Positions 38,652 through 48,237 of a stretch of DNA of 64,000 nt are shown here, piece after piece (within the stretch, counting starts at the first letter, position 1; every line of letters begins with the position of its first letter). The translations under genes and the position numbers were made by a program. The DNA is from Streptomyces sp. WAC08241 (GTDB lineage Bacteria; Actinomycetota; Actinomycetes; Streptomycetales; Streptomycetaceae): contig CP042279.1 in the NCBI GenBank assembly GCA_007858575.1, positions 1,426,001 through 1,490,000 on the forward strand, written 5' to 3'. A model generated the notes under the pieces. It searched no databases. It saw only the letters and a program-made list of their open reading frames with translations, and had not been told where the DNA came from.

Positions 38652-39879
38652 ATGGACGGAGACGAGAAGGAGAAGCCGGAACACGTGGTCGAGATCACCG
38701 GTGTCGAGCAGGCGCTGCGCCGGGCCGCTCCGCACCTGCTGGTGGGCGTCGTGGCGGACGCCCTGCGGAAGCAGTGCGGGGCGCTGCGGGTGGAGCTCCG
38801 CCTCGCCGACTACGCGCTGCGCTCGCTCCAGCTCGTCGAGCGTGTGCCCCACGCGGCCCCGCCGGTCCTCATCCACGACAGCCCGCAGGGGCGCGCCTTC
38901 GGCGCCCAGGAGCCGTACGTCACCCGCGAGACCGAGGCCGTCTCCGTCCACCTGCCGGTCACCGTCCGGGGGACCGGATGGGCGTCTCACCGTCGCCCTG
39001 CCGGCGGGCGTCGACCTCGTGCCCCTGCTGCCCGAGCTGCGGCACGTCTGCGGGGCGCTCGGCCACGAGATCCTGGTGGCCGAGCGCGACACGGACCTGT
39101 ACGACCTCGCGCGGCGCGCCACCCGGTTGACGCTGGCGGCCGAGATGCAGTGGCAGCTCCTGCCGGGCCGCTCCTGCTCCCGCCGCGAGTTCGCCCTCGG
39201 CGCGCACCTGGAACCCGCCTACGCGATCTTCGGGGACAACTACGACTGGTCGGCCTCGGCCGACCATCTGACCCTGACGGTCACCAACGGGATGGGGAGG
39301 GCATCGAGGCCGCCCTCCTGACGAACCTCGCCATCAACGCGCTCCGCAACGCCCGCCGCGCCGGCCTCGGCCTCGCGGACCAGGCGGCCCTGGCGGACCA
39401 GGCCGTGTACGCGCAGTACCGCGGCGAGGCCTTCGTCTCGGTGCTCCTGCTGCGCTTCGACCTCGCCACGGGCGAGGTGGAGGCCGTGGACGCCGGATCG
39501 CCGCGCCTGTGGCGCCTGCGGGACCGCTCCGTCGAGCCCGTCTCCTTCGAGGCCCAGTTGCCCCTGGGCATGTTCGAGGACACCGTCTACACGCCCCAGC
39601 GCCTCGCGGTGCGCCCGGGGACCGGTTGCTCTTCGGCAGCGACGGTGTACGACGCGGCCTCCCCCGACGGGGAGACCTACGGGGACCGGGCGCTGGCCCG
39701 CGCGCTCATCGCCACGAAGCTGCTGCCGTCCTCGCAGGTCCCGGGCGCGGTCCTGCGCGAGCTCGCCGCCTACCACGGCGACGCCCCGCTGGAGGACGAC
39801 GCGCTCGTCGTCTGCCCTCGACTGGCACGGACGGCAGGAGGGGGACGACTCCGGTCTCCCGGAGCCCGCCGACGCCTGA
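38652..39879 (+). CDS. PP2C/SpoIIE-like phosphatase, variant metal site (A)
   Basis: MDGDEKEKPEHVVEITGVEQALRRAAPHLLVGVVADALRKQCGAL opens an N-terminal domain of no known family. The phosphatase part reads RLTLAAEMQWQLLPGRS, YAIFGDNYDWSASADHLTLTVTNGMGEGIEAALLTNLAINALRNARRAG and GDRLLFGSDGVYDAASPDGE, ending LDWHGRQEGDDSGLPEPADA. GGDWYD is GDNYDW and GDVxGHG is TNGMGEG (Asp to Asn). About 410 residues, with frame changes near 38970, 39295, 39620 and 39820. A paralogue lies at 40657-41879. Confidence 0.85.
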
Positions 39880-39915
39880 TCGGGTCTCCCGGATCCATCC
39901 GTGACCCAGTGTCAA

Positions 39916-39935
39916 CAGTTGCCGTGTGGCAACTG
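39916..39935. promoter_or_regulatory. Inverted repeat, MarR-type operator candidate
   Basis: CAGTTGCCGTGTGGCAACTG: perfect 8-bp arms around GTGT, followed by TATCCT (a possible -10) and a further GGCAAC at 39946. It lies in the gap between the phosphatase and the convergent MarR gene, where no promoter would be expected. Confidence 0.5.
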
Positions 39936-40046
39936 TATCCTTGGGGCAACACCTGGCTCGTGTCCGGGGTGGACACGTCGTGGGCGAGCAGAGGGTGACA
40001 CGTGGGACATGGGCTATGTGACCGGACGGCGCGCGCGGCGCGGGGG

Positions 40047-40561
40047 TCAGGCGGACCGCACGTCCTTGAGCGGCGCGCCCCGGCGCACCGGGGGCGCCGA
40101 CGGTCTCTCCTTGTCCAGCGCGTCCTGGAAGCCCGTCAGGCCGCGCAGCAGCGCCTTGCGGCTCGTCGGGGACATGCCGGAGATGACGGCGAGCAGGGCC
40201 TCCTCCCGCTGGACCCGCAGGTCGCGCAGGTACGCCTTGCCGCGGACGGTCAGGTGCAGTTCGAGCTGCCGGCGGCTGACGGGGCTGGGCAGCCGCTGCA
40301 CGAACCCCAGCGCCTCCAGGCGGTCGCACATGCGGCTCACCGAGGGCGGCGCCGAACCGAGCAGTTCTCCCAGGGCGCGGAGGTTGATGCCTCCTCGCGG
40401 TCGAGGCTGTAGAGCACGCGGAGCTGAGACGCCGACACCGGTGTCGACGACACCATGTCCCGGCCGCGCTCCCACAGCACCTCCAGAAGCTCGATGAGCT
40501 CCCGGGCGGCCTGTGCCGTCTCCTGCGGCTCCCGCGGGGACGGGGCGGGGTTCGTGTCCAT
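40047..40561 (-). CDS. MarR-family transcriptional regulator
   Basis: MDTNPAPSPREPQETAQAARELIELLEVLWERGRDMVSSTPVSASQLRVLYSLDREE, a repair near 40395, then INLRALGELLGSAPPSVSRMCDRLEALGFVQRLPSPVSRRQLELHLTVRGKAYLRDL: a MarR winged helix with recognition helix SAPPSVSRMCDRLE and wing SPVSRRQLELHLT. It ends RRGAPLKDVRSA; about 172 residues. ATG at 40561 is chosen because GAGGAG lies upstream of it, although the 12-nt spacing is long. Divergent from the second variant phosphatase with a 95-bp gap. It may control the stress island. Confidence 0.88.
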
Positions 40562-40656
40562 GGCTACCGACACTCCTCAGGCGTCCGGGGCGGAAGGCGT
40601 CGGCCACGCGACGCGCCGGTCATCTCCACATCTCTCCAGAAGGCGGTAAGGGTTCG

Positions 40657-41879
40657 GTGGATCGACACGTGCCAGTGGAACGCGCTCTGCGCGGGGCGCC
40701 GCCACACCGCCTCCTGGACTCCCTCCGTGTCGATCTGGCACGGCGATTCGCCGCGCTCTCCGCCGATCTCCTGCTCGTCGACTACGGGCTCACGTCGCTG
40801 CGACCCGTCGAGCCCGTGCAGGCTCCGGCCGGGGTGCGGCACGTGGCCGTGGGGCCGGGGCCCGCAGGTCGCGCTCTTCCACACAGCAACCATATCTTTT
40901 CGGTGGTGACGGGCCCACGGCGACCGCGTACCTTCCTGTGACGGTTCGCGGCGAACGGTGTGGCGTCCTCGTGGTCGTCCTGCCCCGGGACCGGGCCACT
41001 CCCGCGGTGACCGAGGAGCTCGCCGACGCCGCCGAGACGCTGGGACACGCCCTGCGCGTCGCCGGCCGCCACACCGACCTGTACCACCGGACGCGCAGGG
41101 CCCGTGCCCTCAGCGTCCCGGCGGAGATGCAGTGGGACGTGCTCCCCGGGCAGGCCTGCACCGGTGCGGAGTTCGACCTGCACGCCTACTGGGAGCCCTC
41201 CTACACCTCGGGCGGCCACGTCCTGGACTGGTGCGCGACCGAGGAGGAGCTCACCCTGGTCGTCGCCAACGGCACCGGGTCCGGCGCCCCGTCCGCCCTG
41301 GTGAGCAACCTCGCCCTGAACGCCATCCGCAACGCCCGGCGCGCCGGACTCGACCTCGTCGGCCAGGCCAGCCTCACCGACCAGGCCCTCTACGGGCAGC
41401 ACCGGGGCGAGCGGCCCTCTCCGCCCTCCTGCTGAGCTTCGCCCGCGCGACCGGCGAGGTGCGGGTCGTCGACGCGGGCTCGCCCACGGTCTGGCGGGAC
41501 CGCGACGGGGCCACCGAGCGGATCGACCTGGAGCGCCAGCTTCCCCTCGGCATGTTCGAGGACACCGTCTACGTCCCCAGCGCCTGCGCGTCCGCCCCGG
41601 CGACCGGCTGGTCTTCGTCGCCTGCGACCGCGGCGAGCCCCTGCCCGGCGGCGACGCGGCCCTCGACCGCCCGGTGCGCCGCGCGATCGAACGGACCCGC
41701 CGCACGAGCTGCGCCGACACCCCCGGACCGTCGTCCGCGCCCTGCGCGAGGAGGCCCCCGGCGGACTGCCCGACGACGTTCTCGTACTCTGTCTGGACTG
41801 GCACGGCCGCGACCCCGCCGAGCGGCGCGCGGTCGGCGGCGAGGAGAGTGAAGGCCTTCCCGGCCCTCCCGCCGTATGA
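40657..41879 (+). CDS. PP2C/SpoIIE-like protein, variant metal site (B)
   Basis: GTG start VDRHVPVERALRGAPPHRLLDSLRVDLARRFAALSADLLLVDYGLTSLRPVEPVQ. After repairs: YLPVTVRGERCGVLVVVLPRDRATP, RARALSVPAEMQWDVLPGQACTGAEFDLHAYWEPSYTSGGHVLDWCATEEELTLVVANGTGSGAPSALVSNLALNAIRNARRAG, DAGSPTVWRDRDGATERIDLERQLPLGMFEDTVY, ending EGLPGPPAV. It is a clear paralogue of the protein at 38652, but GGDWYD is replaced by GGHVLDW and the second Asp motif by NGTGSG, so phosphatase activity is unlikely. About 408 residues, with frame changes near 40850, 40912, 41418, 41578 and 41700. Confidence 0.8.
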
Positions 41880-41888
41880 GTGCGGCCG

Positions 41889-41912
41889 CGTCCGCGTTCT
41901 CGGACGCGGACG
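41889..41912. terminator. Hairpin between phosphatase-like gene and RsbW gene
   Basis: CGTCCGCGT (41889-41897) pairs perfectly with ACGCGGACG (41904-41912) around TCTCGG. It is a short stem with no T tract and may attenuate rather than end transcription. Confidence 0.45.
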
Positions 41913-41946
41913 GTGTGGAAATCGCAAAGAAGGGAAGGTGCGCAGG

Positions 41947-41979
41947 ATGAGGTACGGAGCACGGCACCGAGCCGTGTGA
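41947..41979 (+). CDS. Possible 10-codon upstream ORF before the anti-sigma gene
   Basis: ATG AGG TAC ... GTG TGA reads MRYGARHRAV and ends 14 bp before the anti-sigma ATG, with a purine-rich AAGAAGGGAAGG upstream. Too short for codon statistics; listed because of its position. Confidence 0.2.
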   Translation: MRYGARHRAV

Positions 41980-41993
41980 GGGGAGGCATGCCG

Positions 41994-42438
41994 ATGACGG
42001 ACGCGATCGCCGCGGAGCGCGCGACACAGGAGCCCTTGCTGTACGCGAGTGTCGACTACGACGGTACGGACGCCGACGACGGCATGGTCGCGTCCGCCCG
42101 CGACTTCACCGCCGACTTCCTCACCGCCTCCCCGGCCGCGGGACGCCGGCCGGTCGCCCGCGAGCGCGTCGACCTCGCGCGCCTGGTGGTCAGCGAACTG
42201 GTCACCAACGCCGTGCGCCACGCCCCCGGCCCCTGCCGCCTCCTCCTCGAACTGTTCGAGGACGCTCTGGAGATCTCGGTCTTCGACGGCCTGGAGGCCT
42301 CTCCCGTCCCCGGGGCCACGACCCCGGCCGCATCGGACAGCACGGCGTCGAGATCGTCGTCGCCGTCTGCGAGAGCGTCAGCGTGGAGCCGCACACGTCC
42401 GGGAAGCGGGTCAGGGCGCGCCTCGCCCTCGTCTGAGG
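41994..42438 (+). CDS. RsbW-type anti-sigma factor / serine kinase (HATPase_c)
   Basis: ATG at 41994 is preferred over 41988 because GGGGAGG then has 7-bp spacing. MTDAIAAERATQEPLLYASVDYDG is followed by VDLARLVVSELVTNAVRHAPGPCRLLLELFEDALEISVFD (N box NAVRHA) and, after a repair near 42315, GRIGQHGVEIVVAVCESVSVEPHTSGKRVRARLALV (G box). About 148 residues. RsbW proteins hold a SigB-type sigma factor inactive and phosphorylate STAS antagonists. The sigma gene follows 127 bp downstream. Confidence 0.88.
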
Positions 42439-42490
42439 CCCGCCCCGGCGGAGGGCCGGAGCCACCCCGGAGAATTTTTTGAAAAGATGC

Positions 42491-42515
42491 GCATGCTCCG
42501 TGAGAGCCGGGGTAT
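42491..42515 (+). promoter_or_regulatory. SigB-family promoter before the sigma gene
   Basis: GCAT (42491-42494, matching GNNT) and GGGTAT (42510-42515) are separated by 15 bp, which fits the Streptomyces SigB/F-type consensus GNNT-N14-16-GGGTAY. It lies 50 bp before the sigma-factor GTG, which suggests autoregulation. Confidence 0.55.
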
Positions 42516-42565
42516 GCGGGCCGTCCGGGGAAGACGGGTTGTCGACGATAGAGGGGGTCATCGGA

Positions 42566-43420
42566 GTGCTGACCACAGTGCTGACCGAGACGAATGCCGC
42601 TGCTGAGAAGACCGTGGGGCCTTCCCGTCCTCGAAGCCCCCGACAAGGTGGCGCCGAAGGACGCGCGCGAACTGTCGAAGGTCTTCTTCGACCGGATGGC
42701 GGTGCTGGAGGAGGGAACCCCGAGTACCAGTACGCCCGCAACACGCTGATCGAGATGAACATGTCCTCGTGCGCTACGCGGCCGGACGCTTCCGGGCCCG
42801 CGGCGACGACATGGAGGACATCGTCCAGGTCGGCACGATCGGCCTGATCAAGGCCATCGACCGCTTCGACATCTCCCGGGAGGTGGAGTTCACCACCTTC
42901 GCCGTGCCCTGCATCGTGGGGGAGATCAAGCGGTTCTTCCGTGACACCTCCTGGGCCGTCCACGTTCCCCGCCGCCTCCAGGAGGCCCGCGTGGAGCTGG
43001 CCAAGGCGACGGAGGAGCTCAGCTCCCGCCTCGGCCGGTCGCCGAGCGTGGCGGAGCTCTCGGCCCTGATGAACCTCTCCGAGGACGAGGTCATCGAGGC
43101 GCGGATCGCCTCCAACGGCTACAACTCCACTCGCTCGACGCCGCGGTCGGCGGCGAGGGGGAGGAGGGCGGCGCCATGCTCTCCGACCTCATGGGAGAAG
43201 AGGACCCGGCGCTCGCACTCTTCGAGGACTTCCACGCGCTCGCCCCCTCGTCGCCGAACTCGGCGAGCGGGACCGCCTGCTGCTCCACCTCCGGTTCGTC
43301 GAGGAACTGACGCAGTCGGAGATCGGCAAGCGGCTCGGCATCTCCCAGATGCAGGTCTCCCGGCTGCTCTCCCGCAACCTGGCCCGCCTCCGCAAGGGCA
43401 TGCTCGCCCCCACGGAGTGA
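42566..43420 (+). CDS. RNA polymerase sigma factor, SigB/SigF family
   Basis: GTG start with GAGGGGG upstream (VLTTVLTETNAAAEKTVG). Region 1.2/2: [110 protein letters not shown]. Region 3: RLGRSPSVAELSALMNLSEDEVIEA. Region 4: RDRLLLHLRFVEELTQSEIGKRLGISQMQVSRLLSRNLARLRKG, ending MLAPTE. About 285 residues, with repairs near 42625, 42765, 43130 and 43250. As in other SigB-type systems it should direct stress or differentiation genes when released from the RsbW protein. Confidence 0.92.
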
Positions 43421-43442
43421 CGGTCCCCTCCCTCTACCCTTC

Positions 43443-43497
43443 CCACGGGAACCGAACGGCCTCACCGCCCCCCTTCCGGTGAGGCCGTTTTCCCGTG
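43443..43497. terminator. Strong terminator after the sigma gene
   Basis: AACGGCCTCACCG (43455-43467) pairs perfectly with 43477-43489, followed by TTTT. CACGGGAA outside pairs with TTCCCGTG, extending the stem. This is one of the few T-tract terminators in the window. Confidence 0.8.
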
Positions 43498-43830
43498 CCG
43501 CCGTCCCCTTGCCGGGGTGGTGTGCGGGCCCGCTGGCCCGTGGCCGCACGCAGCCACGACGGCCTCACACCGCCCGGTACGAGCCGCTCGCCGAGGCCGT
43601 CCGCACCTCCCGGCAACGGTTCTCCCTGGTCTTCCGGTTCGACGAGACGGTGAAGAAGGACCTGGACCGGGCCCGCACGTTCTGCGAGGACCCGTAGCCC
43701 GGCCGCACGCCGGCGGACCGGAGGGCTTTCCGTAGCGCGCCCCGGGCCACCGCGCCCCCGGAACCGGACGGTAGCCCCTGTATCGGGGAAACGGCCCGGG
43801 CCCCGGGTCCCCCGGACTATCGTGCCTTCC
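43498..43830. other. Intergenic, possible small remnant gene
   Basis: About 330 bp. A forward frame ending at 43697 reads TARYEPLAEAVRTSRQRFSLVF, then RFDETVKKDLDRARTFCEDP, which looks protein-like, but its upstream half is not and it has no RBS; it may be a remnant. CTATCGTG (43817-43824) is a -10-like box seven bases before the next ATG. Confidence 0.35.
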
Positions 43831-44219
43831 ATGAGCCCGGACGAGATCGACCCCGGCCACGAGTGGCCCCTGCCTCCGCCCTGGATGTGGGACTGCGACG
43901 AGTGCGCCGACCTCTACCGAACCATGCGGAACGTCGGCGACCGGATCGCCGAACTCCGCCTCACCGGCGAACGCGGCGTCGACTGGGACCCGTTCGACAG
44001 CACCGTCACCACCCAGATCGCCCTCGGCGCGCACCTGGCCGCCCGCCACCGCGACCTCCTGCCCGACTGGGACCCCGCCTGCGCGACCTGCGCCCGTCAC
44101 CGGAGCGGATCGCCGCCGAGCGGGAACCCGGCCCGCGCCGGGACCACGACGTCCGCTGCGGCGGCGAACACCTCGCCCGCCACGTCTACGCCCCGCCCCG
44201 GACCGTCGGACTGCTCTGA
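43831..44219 (+). CDS. Small CxxC protein of unknown function
   Basis: MSPDEIDPGHEWPLPPPWMWDCDECADLYRTMRNVGDRIAELRLTGERGVDWDPFDSTVTTQIALGAHLAARHRDLLPDWDPACA; a repair near 44085 gives DLRPSPERIAAEREPGPRRDHDVRCGGEHLARHVYAPPRTVGLL. About 130 residues. WDCDECADL has a CxxC pair and CATC or RCGGEH may supply further ligands, so a zinc site is possible. The start follows a -10-like box by seven bases, implying a leaderless mRNA. Not a family I can name. Confidence 0.65.
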
Positions 44220-44290
44220 ACCGCCGGATCCCCTCAACGACGAAGGCGAGGAGATCGCTCTCCTCGCCCTGCTCAACTTATAGCGCACCG

Positions 44291-44310
44291 GGGGCTTGCG
44301 GCAAGGCCCC
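44291..44310. promoter_or_regulatory. Rifamycin-associated element (RAE)
   Basis: GGGGCTTGCGGCAAGGCCCC, an inverted repeat 54 bp before the rph start, matches the conserved element reported upstream of rifamycin-inactivating genes in actinomycetes. A -10-like CAGAAT follows at about 44321. It is associated with rifamycin-inducible expression. Confidence 0.85.
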
Positions 44311-44364
44311 GGTCGTGCCGCAGAATCGTCGGCCTCGGCCACGACCCGCGGAAAGAGGAACACG

Positions 44365-46965
44365 ATGGACACGCGGTACGTGTGGGACCTCCAGGAGATC
44401 GACGGGACCCAGGTCGCGGTCGTCGGGGCAAGGGCGCGCACCTGGGCGCGCTGTCGCGGATCGACGGCGTCCGCGTGCCGGCCGGCTTCTGCGTGACCAC
44501 GGACGCCTTCCGGCGGGCCCTGGCGGGAGCGCCGTCGCTCGACGGCCTGCTCGACCGGCTGTCCCGCCTGGACCCGGACGACCGGGAGGCGACCCGTACG
44601 CTCAGTGCGGAGGTCCGCCGGGCCGTCGAGGCGCTCCCCGTCCCGGACGACGTCGCGGAGGCGGTCACGGGCGCGCTCGCCCGGTTCGGCGAGCACGACG
44701 CCTACGCCGTCCGCTCCAGCGCCACGGCGGAGGACCTGCCGACGGCCTCCTTCGCCGGCCAGCAGGACAGCTACCTGAACGTCGTGGGGCCGGCGGAGGT
44801 CCTCCGGCACGTCGGGCGGTGCTGGGCCTCGCTGTTCACCGAGCGGGCCGTGACCTACCGGCGGCGCAACGGCATCGACCACCGCACGGTCCGCATGGCC
44901 GTGGTCGTCCAGCGGATGGCCTTCCCCGACGCGGCCGGCGTCCTCTTCACGGCCGACCCCGTCACGGGCGACCGGCGGGTCGCCACGGTGGACGCCGGCC
45001 TCGGGCTCGGCGAGGCCCTGGTCTCCGGCCTGGTGAACCCGGACGTCTTCACCGTCCGGGACGACGAGGTCGTCGCCGAGACGATTGCCGCCAAGCGCCA
45101 CGCCCTCCAACCGCTGCCCGGCGGCGGCACGCGGGAGGTGGAGGTCGACGCGGAGCGGCGGGAGCGGCCGGCGCTGACGCGCGGGCAGGTCCTGCGGCTG
45201 GTGCGGCTCGGACGGCGGATCGAGGCCCACTTCGGCCGTCCGCAGGACATCGAGTGGTGTCTGGTCGACGACGACTTCCGGATCGTCCAGAGCCGGCCGA
45301 TCACGACGCTGTTCCCCGTCCCCGAGGCCGACGACCGGGACAACCACGTCTACGTCTCGGTCGGCCACCAGCAGATGATGACCGACGCCATGAAGACCCT
45401 GGGGCACTCCATGTGGCGGCTGACGGCCATGGTCCCCATGCACGAGGCCGGCGGGCGCCTGTTCGTCGACGTCACCCGGCGCCTCGCCTCGCCCGCGAGC
45501 CGCGCCGCCCTCCTGGAGGTCGTCGGCAAGGGCGACCCGCTGATCAGGGACGCCCTGGAGACCGTCCTCGACCGCGACGACTTCCCCTGCCGCTCCCGGA
45601 GGCCGCCCCGCCGCGCCCGCGGGTCCCGTGGCCCCCGCGCCCGCCCCCATCGAGGCCGACCCGGCGATCGTCACCGCGCTGGTCGAGCGCAGCCGGGCGT
45701 CCGTCGCCGCCCTGGAGCGCGACATCCGCACGAAGACCGGACCGGAGCTGTTCGACTTCCTCCTCGAAGCCTTCGAGGAGCACAAGCGGGTTCTCTCCGA
45801 CCCGCTGAGCTTCCGGGCGCTCATGGCGGGGATGGAGGCCACCTGGTGGCTCAACGACAAGCTGGAGGAGTGGCTGGGCGAGAAGAACGCGGCCGACGCG
45901 CTCACGCTCTCCGCCCCCGGCAACGTCACCTCGGAGATGGGCCTCGCCCTGCTCGACGTCGCGGACGCGATCCGCCCCCACCCGGAGGTCGTGGCGTTCC
46001 TGGAACGCGTCGGGGACGACGACTTCCTGGACGAACTGCCGAAGCTCCCGGGCGGGGCCGGGGCCCGCGACGCCGTCGAGGCCTATCTCGACCGGTACGG
46101 CATGCGCTGCGTCGGCGAGATCGACATCACCAGGCCGCGCTGGCGCGAGCGCCCCGCCGCGCTCCTGCCCGCGATCCTCGACAACGTCAGGAACTTCGGA
46201 CCCGGCGCCGCCGAGCGGCGCTTCGAGCAGGGCCGGCGGACGGCCCTGGAGAAGGAGCGGGACGCCCTGGCCCGACTGCGGGACCTGCCCGACGGCGAGC
46301 GGAAGGCCGCCGAGACCAAGCGGATGATCGACCGGGTCCGGACCTTCGCCGGATACCGCGAGTACCCGAAGTACGGCATCGTCAGCCGCTACGCCGTCTA
46401 CAAGCGGGCCCTCCTCGAAGAGGCCGCCCGCCTCGTGCGGGCCGGTGTGCTCTCCGACGCGGAGGACGTCTTCCACCTCACGTTCCAGGAGTTCCACGAG
46501 GCCGCGCGCACGGGGCGGGTCGACGAGGGTCTCGTCCGGCGGCGCGAGGAGGCGTACCGGGCGCACCGGGCGCTCACCCCGCCCCGGGTGCTGACCTCGG
46601 ACGGCGAGGCGCTCAGCGGGGCGTACCGGCGGGACGACGTGCCGGCCGGCGCCCTCGTCGGCCTGGCGGTCTCCGCCGGCACCGTCGAGGGCAGGGCCCG
46701 CGTCGTCCTCGACATGGAGGAGGCCGACCTGGAGGCGGGCGACATCCTGGTCACGGCCTACACGGACCCCAGTTGGTCGCCCGTGTTCGTCGGCATCACG
46801 GGCCTGGTCACGGAGGTCGGCGGTCTGATGACCCACGGCGCGGTGATCGCCCGGGAGTACGGTCTGCCGGCCGTCGTGGGCGTCGACGGGGCCACCCGGC
46901 TGATCCGGGACGGGCAGCGGATCCGGGTGCACGGGACCGACGGGTACGTCGAGATCCTCTCGTGA
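44365..46965 (+). CDS. rph: Rifampin phosphotransferase (rifamycin-inactivating, PEP-synthase-like)
   Basis: RBS AAAGAGGAA. ATP-grasp domain: MDTRYVWDLQEIDGTQVAVVG, repaired G-run, GGKGAHLGALSRIDGVRVPAGFCVTTDAF, AYAVRSSATAEDLPTASFAGQQDSYLNVVG, DIEWCLVDDDFRIVQSRPI (about residues 1-320). Central rifampin-binding domain: VSVGHQQMMTDAMKTLGHSMW ... RYGMRCVGEIDITRPRW. C-terminal swivelling domain: EVGGLMTHGAVIAREYGLPAVVGVDGAT, with the phospho-carrier His near residue 825. About 867 residues, with repairs near 44430 and 45590. The enzyme uses ATP to phosphorylate the rifamycin ansa hydroxyl (C21), releasing AMP and Pi. The preceding RAE supports drug-inducible resistance. Confidence 0.95.
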
Positions 46966-46998
46966 GGCCGTGGTCCCCCGCCCGGGCCCGCCGGCCCG

Positions 46999-48190
46999 TC
47001 ACTCCTGCCCCGTCCGCACCGGGCGCCGGAGGAGGTAGGCCCCGCGCAGGCGACGAGCAGCAGCATGCAGCCCGTGAACACCAGGCCCGCCCGCTCCAGG
47101 CCGAGCGGGCCGGTCAGCAGGCCGACGCCGATCACGGGGAGCGAGATGCCCGTGTACGCGACCAGGAACAGGGTCGAGATCACCGCCGCGCGCCGGTCCT
47201 CCGGCGCGGCCCCGGCGACGGCCGACAGGGCCGCGCGGAAGGTCAGGCCCTGCCCGGTGCCGCCGACGACGGCGGCCAGGACGACGAGCACGAGCAGGTC
47301 GGCGGCGAGCGCGCCCGCCAGGAGCGCCAGGCCGGTGAAGAGCACGGCGCAGCCCAGGGCAGGGACCGGGACACCCCGACGCGGCCGACGAGGAACTGGC
47401 CCGCGGTGGAGGAGAAGAAGGCGAGGGCCACGACCAGACCCGTCACCGCGTGGTTGTCCACGTGCAGGAAGCGGGCGAGGAAGGCGGGGCTGACCGAGGT
47501 GAACACCCCGAACAGGGCGAAGCCCACGAAGGAGGCGAGCGCCGCCGGCACGAACACCCGGCGGACCGGTCCGGGCAGGGCGGGCCACCGGGGCCGTACG
47601 GCGGACAGCGGCCGGCGCTCCCGCACGGTCTCCGGCAGCCGCAGGACGACGACGGCCGACAGCAGCGCGAGGACGAGGTGCACGGCGAACGGGAGCAGCA
47701 GCGGCTCGGGGGCGTACTCCGCGAGCAGCCCGGCGAGCAGGGGGCCGCAGCCGAGACCGCCCATGTTGGCGGCCGTCGCCACGAGCGTCGCCCGGGACGC
47801 GCCGCCCGGCGGCGCCAGGTCCATGACGTAGGCGGTGGCGGCGCCGGTGAACAGGCCCGCCGACAGGCCCGAGAGCAGCCGGCCCGCGTACAGCCACCCC
47901 AGGCCGTCGGCGCACAGGAAGCAGACGGCGCTCGCCACCGCGAACCCGAGGCCCCACAGCAGCGTCGGCCGTCTGCCGACCGTGTCCGAGGCGTTGCCCG
48001 CGAGGAGCAGCACTCCGATGACCCCGAAGGCGTACACGGCGTACACCACGGTCACGGTCAGCTCGGAGAACCCGAACTCCTCCTGGTAGAGCGGGTAGAG
48101 CGGCGTCGGCAGCGTGGTGCCGGCCATCCCCACGACGAACACGGCCCCGCCGAGCAGGCACCGGAGCCACCCTTGACGATCACCAACCAT
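46999..48190 (-). CDS. MFS transporter (drug-efflux type)
   Basis: MVGDRQGWLRCLLGGAVFVVGMAGTTLPTPLYPLYQEEFGFSELTVTVVYAVYAFGVIGVLLLAGNASDTVGRRPTLLWGLGFAVASAVCFLCADGLGWLYAGRLLSGLSAGLFTGAATAYV: the first spans with the MFS loop GNASDTVGRRP. Later spans include LASFVGFALFGVFTSVSPAFLA and VLFTGLALLAGALAADLLVLVVLAAVVGG; the end after repair is AYLLRRPVRTGQE. About 397 residues and 12 predicted spans, with repairs near 47365 and 47045. It is convergent with rph with a 33-bp gap. The substrate is unknown. Confidence 0.85.
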
Positions 48191-48237
48191 GCCGCCGACC
48201 GTAACTCCGGCGCGGGGCCCGGCGCGGGACCCCGCGG

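Noticed and set aside
43479..43697. A 72-residue gene after the sigma-factor terminator
   Set aside because: The start lies inside the terminator hairpin and there is no RBS. Only the last 40 residues look protein-like.
44097..45929. A 610-codon minus-strand frame opposite rph
   Set aside because: Val/Gly/Asp-rich antisense shadow without domains; the plus strand encodes a complete rifampin phosphotransferase.
44382..47831. A 1,149-codon forward frame through rph and into the MFS gene
   Set aside because: Only its first 400 codons are rph; the remainder is low-complexity Arg/Gly/Pro shadow of real genes in other frames.
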